A stretch of DNA of 42,497 nucleotides from Cryobacterium sinapicolor. GTDB lineage: Bacteria; Actinomycetota; Actinomycetes; Actinomycetales; Microbacteriaceae. A program made the translations under genes and the position numbers. Below are positions 15,940 to 23,117 of this stretch, in pieces. The stretch covers positions 1-42,497 of the forward strand of contig NZ_SOGQ01000046.1 of assembly GCF_004403465.1 (NCBI RefSeq). Reading direction: 5' to 3'. Positions within the stretch are counted from its first letter, which is position 1. Each line of letters opens with the position of its first letter. The notes beneath the pieces were generated by a model. That model saw only the letters and a list, made by a program, of their open reading frames with translations. It did no database searches and had not been told where the DNA came from.

Positions 15940-16097
15940 CCCGGGGAGGAGGAACCCCGGGGAGGAGGAACCCCGGGGAGGAGGAACCCCGGGGAGGAGG
16001 AACCCCGGGGAGGAGGAACCACGGGGAGGAGGAACCACGGGGAGGAGGAACCACGGGGAGGAGGGACCCCGGGAGGGGAGGAACCCCAGGGGAGGAA
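15940..16097 (+). repeat. 16-bp minisatellite, about 8 regular plus 2 degenerate copies
   Basis: Units of CCCCGGGGAGGAGGAA: the first short, four regular, then three with CCAC in place of CCCC, then two irregular. Each unit carries a GGAGGAGG Shine-Dalgarno-like core but no start codon at the right distance. It lies directly upstream of the CsoR-like operator and the small Cys protein gene. The open frames through it on both strands are artefacts of the repeat. Confidence 0.9.
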
Positions 16098-16143
16098 CCT
16101 CGGGAGAGGAGAGTTTCGGAGGAGGTCCGCGCTGGCGCTTTTG

Positions 16144-16159
16144 ATACCCTAGGGGGTAT
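16144..16159 (+). promoter_or_regulatory. CsoR/CstR-like operator
   Basis: ATACCCTAGGGGGTAT: perfect ATACCC/GGGTAT arms around TAGG, as in operators of the CsoR family (copper CsoR, persulfide CstR). It lies 35 bp before the small Cys-protein start. The genes it precedes (rhodanese) and the matching site before thioredoxin favour a persulfide-sensing CstR-type regulator over copper. Confidence 0.7.
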
Positions 16160-16194
16160 ATTGGGATCTACATTGAACCGAGAAGGAGTCACCC

Positions 16195-16311
16195 ATGTGC
16201 AGTCCCATTCGTTGTAACCGCTGCGGCAAGATCACCTGGACCGGCTGCGGCGAGCACGTCGACAGCGTCATGGCCGATGTTCCGCCCGCTCAGCGCTGCA
16301 CCTGCAACTAG
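16195..16311 (+). CDS. Small Cys-rich (zinc-ribbon-like) protein
   Basis: A 38-residue protein starting MCSPIRCNRCGKITWTGCG and ending QRCTCN. It has six cysteines, including a CxxC pair (RCNRCGK), a GCGEHVD segment and a C-terminal CTC. Short proteins of this pattern (SPIRCxxCGKxTWxGCGxHV) are widespread in bacteria and often lie beside rhodanese or thioredoxin genes; their function is not established. A good ribosome site (GAGAAGGAGTCACCC) precedes the ATG. It is the first gene behind the CsoR-like operator and is followed two bases after its stop by the rhodanese lipoprotein, so the two are one operon. Confidence 0.85.
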   Translation: MCSPIRCNRCGKITWTGCGEHVDSVMADVPPAQRCTCN

Positions 16312-16313
16312 GC

Positions 16314-16691
16314 ATGAAGAACCTCGTCGCAGCACTCGTCCTGGCCGGTGCCGCCCTGTTCGGCCTCACCGCCTGCTCCGCGCCGGCGGCCCCGGCGGCG
16401 CGGCCGTCCGTTTCTGCCGACTCCGTCGTGATCGACGTGCGCACCCCGGGGGAGTACGCCGCCGGTCACCTCGACGGCGCGATGAACATCGACGTGCAGG
16501 CATCCGACTTCGACAGTCAGGTGTCCGCATTGCCGACCGACGGCGACTACGTCGTGTACTGCCGGTCGGGCAGTCGGTCGGCAGCAGCCGTGGCCCGGAT
16601 GGGCGATCTCGGATTCACTTCGGTGACGGATGCCGGTGCCATGTCCGCTGCCACCGTCTCCACCGGTCTCCCAATCGTCACCACCCCGTAA
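16314..16691 (+). CDS. Rhodanese-domain lipoprotein
   Basis: A 125-residue exported lipoprotein. A signal peptide with lipobox LTAC makes C21 the lipidated residue. After a short Ala/Pro linker comes one rhodanese domain: VVIDVRTPGEYAAGHLDGAMNIDV and the active-site loop C83-RSGSR. The domain would transfer or bind sulfane sulfur (persulfide) outside the membrane. It is encoded two bases downstream of the small Cys protein under the CsoR-like operator. Thioredoxin, further rhodanese scraps and a TSUP permease nearby suggest a persulfide/sulfane-sulfur handling locus. The catalytic loop is intact, so it is probably active. Confidence 0.9.
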   Translation: MKNLVAALVLAGAALFGLTACSAPAAPAARPSVSADSVVIDVRTPGEYAAGHLDGAMNIDVQASDFDSQVSALPTDGDYVVYCRSGSRSAAAVARMGDLGFTSVTDAGAMSAATVSTGLPIVTTP

Positions 16692-16760
16692 TGCCCGCAC
16701 CTCCCGCGCTGGCGTGCACCACCCGCAGCCTTGGGAGCGTGTGGAGCGTGTGGAGAGTGC

Positions 16761-16895
16761 ATGGAGAACGGGAGCGGCAGCATCCGGGCCCTGGTGCGGG
16801 AAATCGTCGGCAGCCACGGTGGGACGATCGAGGCGATATCCGCTCCGGGCGCGGGAGCCGTGAGCACGATCCGGCTGCCGCTCGAGGCCGGTTAG
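16761..16895 (+). pseudogene. C-terminal scrap of a sensor histidine kinase
   Basis: The frame reads SIRALVREIVGSHGGTIEA then ISAPGAGAVSTIRLPLEAG and TAG. This is the G2-box end of a histidine-kinase ATPase domain (GLxIVRxIVxxHGGxIxxxSxPGxGxxFxIxLPL). The sensor, HisKA and most of the ATPase domain are missing, as the rhodanese gene ends only 70 bp upstream. The last four bases overlap the convergent thioredoxin stop. A 44-residue ORF from ATG 16761 exists but has no functional sense as a kinase. Confidence 0.7.
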
Positions 16896-17284
16896 GCAGA
16901 CGCCTGGTCGGCGGCCTGGCGGGCGGCCTGGCGGGCGGCGATGCCGGCGTGCACCTCGTCCATATCGAGGCTCCGCACGGCGGTGATGACCTCTTCCAGG
17001 GAGGAGGCGTTCAGGGCGCCGGGCTGGGAGAAGACGAGCACCTTGTCGCGGAAGGCCATCAGCGTCGGAATGGAACGGATGCCCGCGGCCGCGGCCAGGC
17101 TCTGCTCGGCTTCGGTGTCGACCTTGGCGAACACGATGTCGGGGTGCTTCTCGGACGCGGCGGTGAAGGTGGGCGCGAACATGCGGCACGGGCCGCACCA
17201 CGCCGCCCAGAAGTCCACCAGCACGATGGAGTTGTCGGTGATCGTCTGGTCGAGGGTTTTCTCGGTGGTGTCAATGGTGGCCAT
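16892..17284 (-). CDS. Thioredoxin-family protein
   Basis: A 130-residue thioredoxin with the active site W-C30-GPC33 in FWAAWCGPC, the cis-Pro loop IRSIPTLMAF and FSQPGALNASSLEEVITAV. A C-terminal tail of Ala/Arg/Gln (ARQAARQAADQASA) extends beyond the fold and is itself repeat-like. It reduces disulfides or persulfides in the cytosol, here probably coupled to rhodanese chemistry. A perfect CsoR-like palindrome lies 12-27 bp upstream of the ATG, so the gene is likely repressed by the same regulator as the rhodanese operon. The ribosome site is weak (TCTGGA). Confidence 0.92.
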   Translation of the reverse strand: MATIDTTEKTLDQTITDNSIVLVDFWAAWCGPCRMFAPTFTAASEKHPDIVFAKVDTEAEQSLAAAAGIRSIPTLMAFRDKVLVFSQPGALNASSLEEVITAVRSLDMDEVHAGIAARQAARQAADQASA

Positions 17285-17295
17285 GAGTCCAGAAT

Positions 17296-17311
17296 ATACC
17301 CCATGGGGTAT
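17296..17311 (-). promoter_or_regulatory. CsoR/CstR-like operator before thioredoxin
   Basis: ATACCCCATGGGGTAT is a perfect 16-bp palindrome ending 12 bp upstream of the thioredoxin ATG. It matches the site at 16144 in arm sequence and length. The two flank the rhodanese/thioredoxin pair, pointing to one regulator acting on both. Confidence 0.75.
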
Positions 17312-17485
17312 TAGGGTCAAGCGTCGCAGGTTGCCTGATCGCAAACCTCACCGCGTGCCCGCTCTTACTACTCGCACACGGCCCCTGCGAACACGCAGGG
17401 CCCCGGCGCGCCCAATGCCGCCATCGGCACCGAGCCGCACGCCCTGGCCCCGGGTGCCCCGGGCGTCTCCTCCCCGCGCGTGGGC

Positions 17486-17588
17486 GGGGAGCCTGCTGCA
17501 GCGCGCCGGCCGTGAGGTCGGGCACGTCGACGGGTACCTCGACGAGGCCGCGACCGCCGGACTCAGCCTGGCCGAGTTGACCGACTAA
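17486..17588 (+). pseudogene. C-terminal rhodanese (or MBL-rhodanese) scrap
   Basis: The frame ends SLLQRAGREVGHVDGYLDEA followed by ATAGLSLAELTD and TAA. This has the shape of a rhodanese C-terminus (AxSLLxRAGxxVxxVxGGxxxWxxAGLxL). No active-site loop or start precedes it; the upstream 150 bp (17332-17485) is GC-rich sequence without a recognisable gene, with a weak CCCTGCG/CGCAGGG hairpin near 17385. It may be the tail of a lost persulfide dioxygenase/rhodanese fusion, but that is inference. Confidence 0.45.
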
Positions 17589-17691
17589 CCCATGACGGGG
17601 AAGCGAACTACGCATGCGCCGTGGCGCTGACCCGACTCCTCCTGGTTCTGTGGGCTCGATTCCGCCCTAGTCTGTCCCTGGAAAGGCACCC

Positions 17692-17835
17692 ATGATGGAA
17701 CTCACCCCGCAGCAGGTCTTCAGCCGCCTGGCCGAGGCTCAGATTGTCGACGTTCGGGCAACCCCCGAGCTTCACGACGGCATGCTCGAGTGGACCGCGC
17801 AGCGGCTGCCCACCGTTCTGCCTGCCCAACCGTGA
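17692..17835 (+). CDS. Truncated rhodanese-like ORF, coupled to the TSUP permease
   Basis: A 47-residue ORF starting MMELTPQQVFSRLAEAQIVD followed by VRATPELHDG. This is the N-terminal strand-helix of a rhodanese (IVDVRxPxEFxxG). The domain then breaks off before the sulfur-binding Cys loop and ends after 20 unrelated residues. A GGAAAGG ribosome site precedes it. Its TGA overlaps the GTG of the permease (GTGA), the classic coupling arrangement. I think the catalytic part was deleted while the leader and coupling were kept, so the peptide may now serve only to deliver ribosomes to the permease. Confidence 0.55.
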   Translation: MMELTPQQVFSRLAEAQIVDVRATPELHDGMLEWTAQRLPTVLPAQP

Positions 17836-18608
17836 TCATTGCCGCACTCGCCCTGGGGCTCGTCGTCGGGTCGCTGCTGGGCATGGTCGGCGGCGGCGGG
17901 GCGATCATCGCCGTGCCGGCCCTCGTCTACGGGGTCGGGCTGCCATTGGAGGAGGCGATCCCCACCTCCCTGATCGTGGTCGGAGCGGCCTCCGCCGTCG
18001 CCGTGCTCCCGCGGATTCGTCGCGGCGTCAACTGGCGGCTGGCCCTGATCGTCGGCTCCGCCGGGGTGGCGACCGCCTTCCTCGGCACCATGGTCAACCG
18101 GCTGCTCGACCCGGGGATTCTGCTCCTGGCCTTCGCCGTGATCATGGTGATCGCCGGCATCCGCATGCTGATGCCGATCCGGGGTGGCGGCGGCCCCTGC
18201 GCTCTCCCCGGCGGGGGAGTGAGGTGGCGCAGCTGCCTGCCCCGCGCGCTCGCCACCGGCGCGGTGGTCGGTTTCCTGACCGGGCTGCTCGGCGTCGGCG
18301 GAGGCTTCCTCATCGTGCCCGCGCTCACCCTCGTACTCGGCCTGCCCATGAGCGTGACCGTGGGAACCTCTCTGGTCATCATCGTCATCAACTCGATCGC
18401 CGGGTTCACCGCGCACCTGGGTGACGTGCAGATCGACTGGGCGGTGACCGGTGCATTCGCCGCGACGGCCATGGCGGCGTCACTGATCGCCGGCCGGCTC
18501 GCCCGCGGACTGTCCGACTCGGTGCTGAAACGCGGATTCGCCGTTCTCGTTCTGATCATCGCGGTCTACGTGGCCGTGCAGGCCGTGATCGTGCTGGTCG
18601 AGTCCTGA
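17832..18608 (+). CDS. TauE/SafE (TSUP) permease of the sulfur cluster
   Basis: A membrane protein of 258 residues. The start IIAALALGLVVGSLLGMVGG is followed by GGAIIAVPALVYGVGLPLEEA, and the second half-repeat shows GAVVGFLTGLLGVGGGFLIV and PALTLVLGLPMSVTVGTSL. This subgroup (two GxxGGGGxxxxxPxL repeats) is the one usually found beside rhodanese and persulfide dioxygenase genes under CstR/BigR control, where it is thought to export sulfite or thiosulfate. The GTG at 17832 overlaps the stop of the truncated rhodanese ORF. The frame also extends upstream to 17790. Its stop is followed by a 17-bp duplication. Confidence 0.87.
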   Translation: MIIAALALGLVVGSLLGMVGGGGAIIAVPALVYGVGLPLEEAIPTSLIVVGAASAVAVLPRIRRGVNWRLALIVGSAGVATAFLGTMVNRLLDPGILLLAFAVIMVIAGIRMLMPIRGGGGPCALPGGGVRWRSCLPRALATGAVVGFLTGLLGVGGGFLIVPALTLVLGLPMSVTVGTSLVIIVINSIAGFTAHLGDVQIDWAVTGAFAATAMAASLIAGRLARGLSDSVLKRGFAVLVLIIAVYVAVQAVIVLVES

Positions 18609-18610
18609 GA

Positions 18611-18644
18611 ATTTCGGGAATGCTCACATTTCGGGAATGCTCAC
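18611..18644 (+). repeat. 17-bp direct repeat after the permease stop
   Basis: ATTTCGGGAATGCTCAC occurs twice back to back, starting two bases after the TGA at 18606-18608. Confidence 0.9.
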
Positions 18645-18683
18645 CGAGTTGCGCACCTGGCCGGGCCCGGGCCGCTGGGGCGG

Positions 18684-20699
18684 TCAGGGCACCAGGGAGT
18701 CGACCCACCCGGCAACCCGCAGGAAGTCGAACCCCTCAAACCCGTACCGGTGCTCCAGTGATCGGAAGACCTTGGTGCTCAGCAGGTCACGCTCCTGCTC
18801 AGTCAGGTTGCCGAGTTCCGCGGAGCCGAGAATGCCCTCCTCGACGATTTCGGACACGAGCTCGACCTTGTACCGGCTGAGCAGTTCCTCGGCCCAGGGC
18901 AGCAGGGAGAGAACCTCGGTGCGGTTCGCCAGTTCGGAGACGCCCAGCAGGGCCAGGGTCCGTAGCCGGCCGGACCCCAGGTAGTCGCCGAGTTCCGCCC
19001 TGCTTCCGGCGAAGGTCGACAGACGAAGCGGGCTGGTGATCCCCAAGGCGGCGAATTGCCGGCGATACGGCCGGAGCGGCTCCAGATCCCAGAAATCGGG
19101 GCGAGGGCTGCGGGCCAGCTTCTGGAAACGGGAATCGGCATGCAGCCGGACGAGCATCGGGTCCTTCCAGACGAACGAGCGAGGCCGCGGAGCGATCATC
19201 GCGTACTCGAGGTGCTCCAGAGCGAGCTCCTCCAGTTCCTTCCGGCGCTCCGGGTTCGTCTGCTCCTCGCTCTGGGCGTAGTGCATGCAGCCCAGATCGT
19301 AGCGCACCCACGGCGACGCCGAGATGGCTGCCTCGGTGAGTCGGCTGCCGACCTCCAGGAGGTCCGCTGACCCGCCCAGCGCGACGTAGCCGGTGGCGGC
19401 CACCAGACGCATCTTTTGCTCCAGCAGAGGGAGTTCACCGCTCCCGCCCGCCCGCTCGCCCTCCTTCTCTCCCGTGCGGGCATCGATCAGGCGCACGAGC
19501 TGCAGCGCTCGATCCCGCGCGCGGCTCGCATCCGGGCCGGTGCTCGGGTCAGGTCCGTGTCCGCCGATGGCGACGAGGTTCACCACGGTGACCACGTAGT
19601 TCAGGAGCACACGTTGGTAGTGCAACGCGTAGTCTGCATTCCGGGTGGGGGAGTGTTCCGCCTCGAGGTGCGCCGCCTCGGCGCTGAGCCAGTCCGCGTA
19701 GCGGCGGAGTGCGTCGAACTCGGTGACGTAGCGGTTCCGGCGGTACTGCAGCATGAGGCCGGCCGGGTGATTGCCGGGGTCCAGATCGACGGCATGGCCC
19801 AGGATGGCGATGGCCCGAGAATCGTCGTCATCGTCACGGAGTTCCGTGGAGGCCACGAAGTGCAGGCCCAGAGACCGCCAGGATGTCGTGCCGGCCAGCC
19901 CCGCGACATCCGGATAGCTCGAGGACAGCGCGATCAGTGCAAAGGCCGCCACGAATTTGTCCAGGTCGACGGCCTGGTCGCCGGAGCCGGCCGCGGTCAA
20001 TCCCAGGTCGGAACGGTTGATCACCCCCGCGTGCAGCTTTCGGCCGTGGCGGGATATGCTCACCGCGAGATTGTCCCGGTCGGTGGCGTCCACGGACAGG
20101 CACCAGGGAGTGCCTCCGGCGACGAATCTCGCCGCGGCCTGCAGCGCCGACGCCAGTCGGCCCGGAGCAACGCCGGAGAGCGCGAAATCGGAGAGGGAAT
20201 CGACATCACTCCCGATGGCGAAGTGCAGTCCCCGAGGTCGGCTCCCGGCGAGCGTCGTCAGGAGGACCAGGACATTCCTGGTGTGCATTGCGGCGGGTTG
20301 ACCGGCCTCATCACGCACCTCAACGGAAAGTCTGCGGCTTGTCGCCAGGCCGCGAGACAGGCCGACGATCCCGGCGACGATCACCACCGCCCCGGCGACG
20401 GCCAGCAGCCCGACGGCGCCGGGGCCGCCCGCGAACAGGACGATCGCCGCCGATCCGCCGAGGATGAGACCCAGGCCCCACCCTCTCAACCGGTCGGTCG
20501 TGTGCCGGCTGGGCTCGCCGCTCCACATCACCGGCAGGAACGCCAGGAGCCGGGCCAGAACGAGAGCCGCCACCGCCGACACGAGGATCGCCCAGGCAAG
20601 GGCTCCCAACGGCGCCAGCCAACTCGAGAAGAGATCGTCCCAGGACTCGGACCAGTGTTCGGCCCAGGTGACCTCCAGACTCTCAACTGCAGATTGCAT
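18684..20699 (-). CDS. Unrecognised membrane-anchored protein with TPR-like region
   Basis: A 671-residue protein I cannot assign. Residues about 1-25 are acidic/aromatic, followed by two or three hydrophobic helices (WLAPLGALAWAILVSAVAAL and GLLAVAGAVVIVAGIVGL). A mixed alpha/beta domain (about 115-280) ends in TTSWRSLGLHFVAS. A TPR-like alpha-solenoid follows (RAIAILGHAVDLDPGNHPAG, later RKELEELALEHLEYAM). The C-terminus has helix-hairpin-like segments (FAALGITSPLRLSTFAGSR, LRTLALLGVSELANR). With the N-terminal anchor, most of the protein should face the cytosol. It stands alone, convergent with the TSUP gene and ahead of VOC on the same strand. The ATG at 20699 has GGGAGATTGTC before it. 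Confidence 0.75.
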   Translation of the reverse strand: MQSAVESLEVTWAEHWSESWDDLFSSWLAPLGALAWAILVSAVAALVLARLLAFLPVMWSGEPSRHTTDRLRGWGLGLILGGSAAIVLFAGGPGAVGLLAVAGAVVIVAGIVGLSRGLATSRRLSVEVRDEAGQPAAMHTRNVLVLLTTLAGSRPRGLHFAIGSDVDSLSDFALSGVAPGRLASALQAAARFVAGGTPWCLSVDATDRDNLAVSISRHGRKLHAGVINRSDLGLTAAGSGDQAVDLDKFVAAFALIALSSSYPDVAGLAGTTSWRSLGLHFVASTELRDDDDDSRAIAILGHAVDLDPGNHPAGLMLQYRRNRYVTEFDALRRYADWLSAEAAHLEAEHSPTRNADYALHYQRVLLNYVVTVVNLVAIGGHGPDPSTGPDASRARDRALQLVRLIDARTGEKEGERAGGSGELPLLEQKMRLVAATGYVALGGSADLLEVGSRLTEAAISASPWVRYDLGCMHYAQSEEQTNPERRKELEELALEHLEYAMIAPRPRSFVWKDPMLVRLHADSRFQKLARSPRPDFWDLEPLRPYRRQFAALGITSPLRLSTFAGSRAELGDYLGSGRLRTLALLGVSELANRTEVLSLLPWAEELLSRYKVELVSEIVEEGILGSAELGNLTEQERDLLSTKVFRSLEHRYGFEGFDFLRVAGWVDSLVP

Positions 20700-20724
20700 G
20701 ACAATCTCCCGCCGTGAGTCCCCG

Positions 20725-21126
20725 TTACACGGATGCCGCGACTACGGCGAGCACATTGGCGGCCGGATCCTTGAACCAGGCGATTTCGGCCCGGTTCTCG
20801 TCGCCGCGCATGATGCCCTTCGCATCGTTGGGCGGCATGTCGGCCAGAACCTCGTCGCCGTAGATCTTCGTGGTCACACCGCGGGCGTTGAGCTCGTCGA
20901 CCGTCTTCTCGACGTCATCCGTCACGAAGTTGAGAACGGTGAACGACGCGGGCACGTGGTCGGGCTTGGCGTAAATGAACAGCCGCACGCCGTTGCCGAG
21001 CCGAATCTCCAGATTGCCCATCATGCCGTCCTGCACATCGAGACCAAGGGTCTCGCCGTAGAAATTTTTCGCCTCGTCGATGTCGTCCACGGAGAACGAG
21101 CTGAAGGCCTCGGAACTGGTGAACAT
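20725..21126 (-). CDS. VOC family protein (glyoxalase/dioxygenase superfamily)
   Basis: A 133-residue vicinal-oxygen-chelate protein. The first beta-alpha-beta module is FSSFSVDDIDEAKNFYGETL with LGLDVQDG; the second is VLNFVTDDVEKTVDELNARG; the end is RAEIAWFKDPAANVLAVVA. It resembles small single-domain proteins annotated as VOC or extradiol-like. Metal ligands are not clear at the classical positions (GLU in RAEIAWF is a candidate), so an enzyme activity cannot be assigned. ATG 21126 is preceded by AAGGAGACTGCT. Downstream on the same strand, 25 bp after its stop, starts the TPR-like membrane protein. Confidence 0.85.
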   Translation of the reverse strand: MFTSSEAFSSFSVDDIDEAKNFYGETLGLDVQDGMMGNLEIRLGNGVRLFIYAKPDHVPASFTVLNFVTDDVEKTVDELNARGVTTKIYGDEVLADMPPNDAKGIMRGDENRAEIAWFKDPAANVLAVVAASV

Positions 21127-21201
21127 AGCAGTCTCCTTCGTCAGGAACCATTCGGTTCGTCTACGACGATTGCACGCTGCACCGGAGTCGCATAGCCCCA
21201 T

Positions 21202-21239
21202 GGCACAGCCCGGGGAGCGGATGCTCCCCGGGCTGTGCC
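21202..21239 (-). terminator. Terminator downstream of the helicase gene
   Basis: A perfect 17-bp stem (GGCACAGCCCGGGGAGC, 21202-21218, and its complement 21223-21239) with a 4-base loop, 12 bp after the helicase stop on the minus strand. Confidence 0.9.
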
Positions 21240-21250
21240 GGTGTGTGGTC

Positions 21251-23062
21251 CTAGTAGCTGCGTGGCTGGCGCGGCGGGCGCTCGGTGCGACCCTCGCGGC
21301 GCACGGGGCCGCCACCGTCGGCGCGGATCTCGATCAGCTTGCCGCTGATGCGCGTGTTCTCCAGACGGCCCAGAACGTCGCCGGGCATGTCGGCCGGCAG
21401 CTCGACGAGCGAGTATTCCGGGTTGATCTGGATGTGACCGAAGTCTTCACGGCTCAGGCCACCCTCGTTGGCGAGTGCGCCGACTATTTGGCGTGGCTCC
21501 ACCTTGTGGCGCTTGCCGACCTCGATGCGGTACGAGGCCATCGCCCGGTTGTTGTCGCGGGGGCGGCGTTCCACCCGCTCGACGCGTTCGCCGCGTTCGC
21601 TGCGGTCGTCACGGCGGTCGCCGCGACCGGCGTCCGCGCGGGCACGTTCGGCACGGTCGCCGCGGTCGGCGCGCTCGGGCCGCTGCGCGCGGGCATCCGC
21701 CTGGGTGAGCAGCAGGGGAGTCTCGCCCTGGGCGACGACGGCCAAGGCCGCCGCGACATCCGATTCGGGAACGTCGTGGTGCTCGACGTAGTGACCGATG
21801 ATGTCGCGGAAGGCGCTGATCCGTTCGGCCTGGCCGAGGGCCTCGGTGATGGCATCGTCGAAGCGTGCCAGTCGGGTGACGTTGACGTCCTCGAAGCTCG
21901 GCAGCTGCATCTGCGTCAGCGGCTGGCGGGTCGCCCGCTCGATGGCGTTGAGCAGGTGGCGCTCGCGCGGCGTGACGAAGCTGATCGCTGCGCCGCTGCG
22001 GCCGGCGCGGCCGGTGCGGCCGATGCGGTGCACGTACGATTCGGTGTCGATTGGGATGTCGTAGTTGACGACATGGCTGATGCGGTCGACGTCGAGGCCG
22101 CGCGCGGCGACATCCGTTGCGACCAGGATGTCCAGCTTGCCGGATTTCAGCTGGTTGACGGTGCGCTCGCGCTGCACCTGGGCCACATCGCCGTTGATGG
22201 CGGCGGCGGAGTAGCCACGTGCGCGCAGCTTCTCGGCGAGCAGCTCGGTCTCGTTCTTGGTGCGGGTGAAGACGATCATGCCCTCGAAGTTTTCGACCTC
22301 GAGGATGCGGGTGAGCGCGTCGACCTTCTGCGGGTACGACACCATCAGGTAGCGCTGGGTCGTGTTCGCGGAGGTCGTGGTCTTGTTCTTGATCGTGATC
22401 TCTTCGGGGTCGTTCAGGTACTTCTTGGAGATCCGTCGAATCTGAGGCGGCATGGTCGCCGAGAACAGGGCGACCTGCTTGTCATCCGGGGTGTCGGCGA
22501 GGATCGTCTCGACGTCTTCGGCGAAGCCCATCTTGAGCATCTCGTCGGCCTCGTCGAGCACCAGGTACTTCAGCTGGGACAGGTCGAGGGTGCCCTTTTC
22601 GAGGTGGTCCATGATGCGACCGGGGGTACCGACCACGATGTGCACGCCGCGGCGCAGGGCGGAAAGCTGGACGCCGTAGCCCTGTCCGCCGTAGACGGGC
22701 AGAACGTGCACGCCGCGCATGTGGGCGCCGTACTTCTCGAAGGCCTCACAGACCTGGAGGGCGAGTTCGCGGGTGGGGGAGAGTACGAGTGCCTGCGGGG
22801 ACTTCTGCGCCATGTCGAGGCGCGCGAGGATGGGCAGCGCGAACGCGGCCGTCTTACCGGTTCCGGTCTGGGCGAGGCCGACGACGTCACGCCCGGCGAG
22901 AAGAGGGGGGATGGTGGCAGCCTGGATGGCGGAGGGAGTTTCGTACCCGACGTCCTTCAGCGCCTTGAGCATCGCATCATTGAGCCCGAGGTCGGCGAAG
23001 GTTTTCGTGTCGCGGGCAGTATCTGCCTCGCTCTGCGTGGAGGTGGTGTCAGGGGTGTGCAT
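21251..23062 (-). CDS. DEAD-box RNA helicase with DbpA-type RNA-binding domain
   Basis: A 603-residue ATP-dependent RNA helicase of the DeaD/CsdA type, acting on structured RNA in ribosome assembly and cold adaptation. Motifs in order: Q-motif (FADLGL...GYETPSAIQ), Walker A AQTGTGKT (64-71), PTRELA, GTPGR, DEAD, SAT, then ARGLD and HRIGRTGR. A charged linker rich in RGDRAER-like repeats leads to a C-terminal DbpA-like RNA-binding domain (YRIEVGKRHKVEPRQIVGAL). The start is uncertain: ATG 23062 gives MHTPDTTSTQ but has no ribosome site; ATG 23080 has a G-rich stretch before it. It is divergent from the acyl-CoA ligase with starts only about 50 bp apart. Confidence 0.93.
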   Translation of the reverse strand: MHTPDTTSTQSEADTARDTKTFADLGLNDAMLKALKDVGYETPSAIQAATIPPLLAGRDVVGLAQTGTGKTAAFALPILARLDMAQKSPQALVLSPTRELALQVCEAFEKYGAHMRGVHVLPVYGGQGYGVQLSALRRGVHIVVGTPGRIMDHLEKGTLDLSQLKYLVLDEADEMLKMGFAEDVETILADTPDDKQVALFSATMPPQIRRISKKYLNDPEEITIKNKTTTSANTTQRYLMVSYPQKVDALTRILEVENFEGMIVFTRTKNETELLAEKLRARGYSAAAINGDVAQVQRERTVNQLKSGKLDILVATDVAARGLDVDRISHVVNYDIPIDTESYVHRIGRTGRAGRSGAAISFVTPRERHLLNAIERATRQPLTQMQLPSFEDVNVTRLARFDDAITEALGQAERISAFRDIIGHYVEHHDVPESDVAAALAVVAQGETPLLLTQADARAQRPERADRGDRAERARADAGRGDRRDDRSERGERVERVERRPRDNNRAMASYRIEVGKRHKVEPRQIVGALANEGGLSREDFGHIQINPEYSLVELPADMPGDVLGRLENTRISGKLIEIRADGGGPVRREGRTERPPRQPRSY

Positions 23063-23117
23063 ACTACAACGGTAATCCATCGGAGAGAGCCCCCCGTTCG
23101 TGCGCGAGGATAAGACC

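Noticed and set aside
15940..16097. Possible CRISPR or origin iterons in the 16-bp array
   Set aside because: No spacers, no AT-rich region, no DnaA boxes and no Rep gene are nearby; it is a minisatellite.
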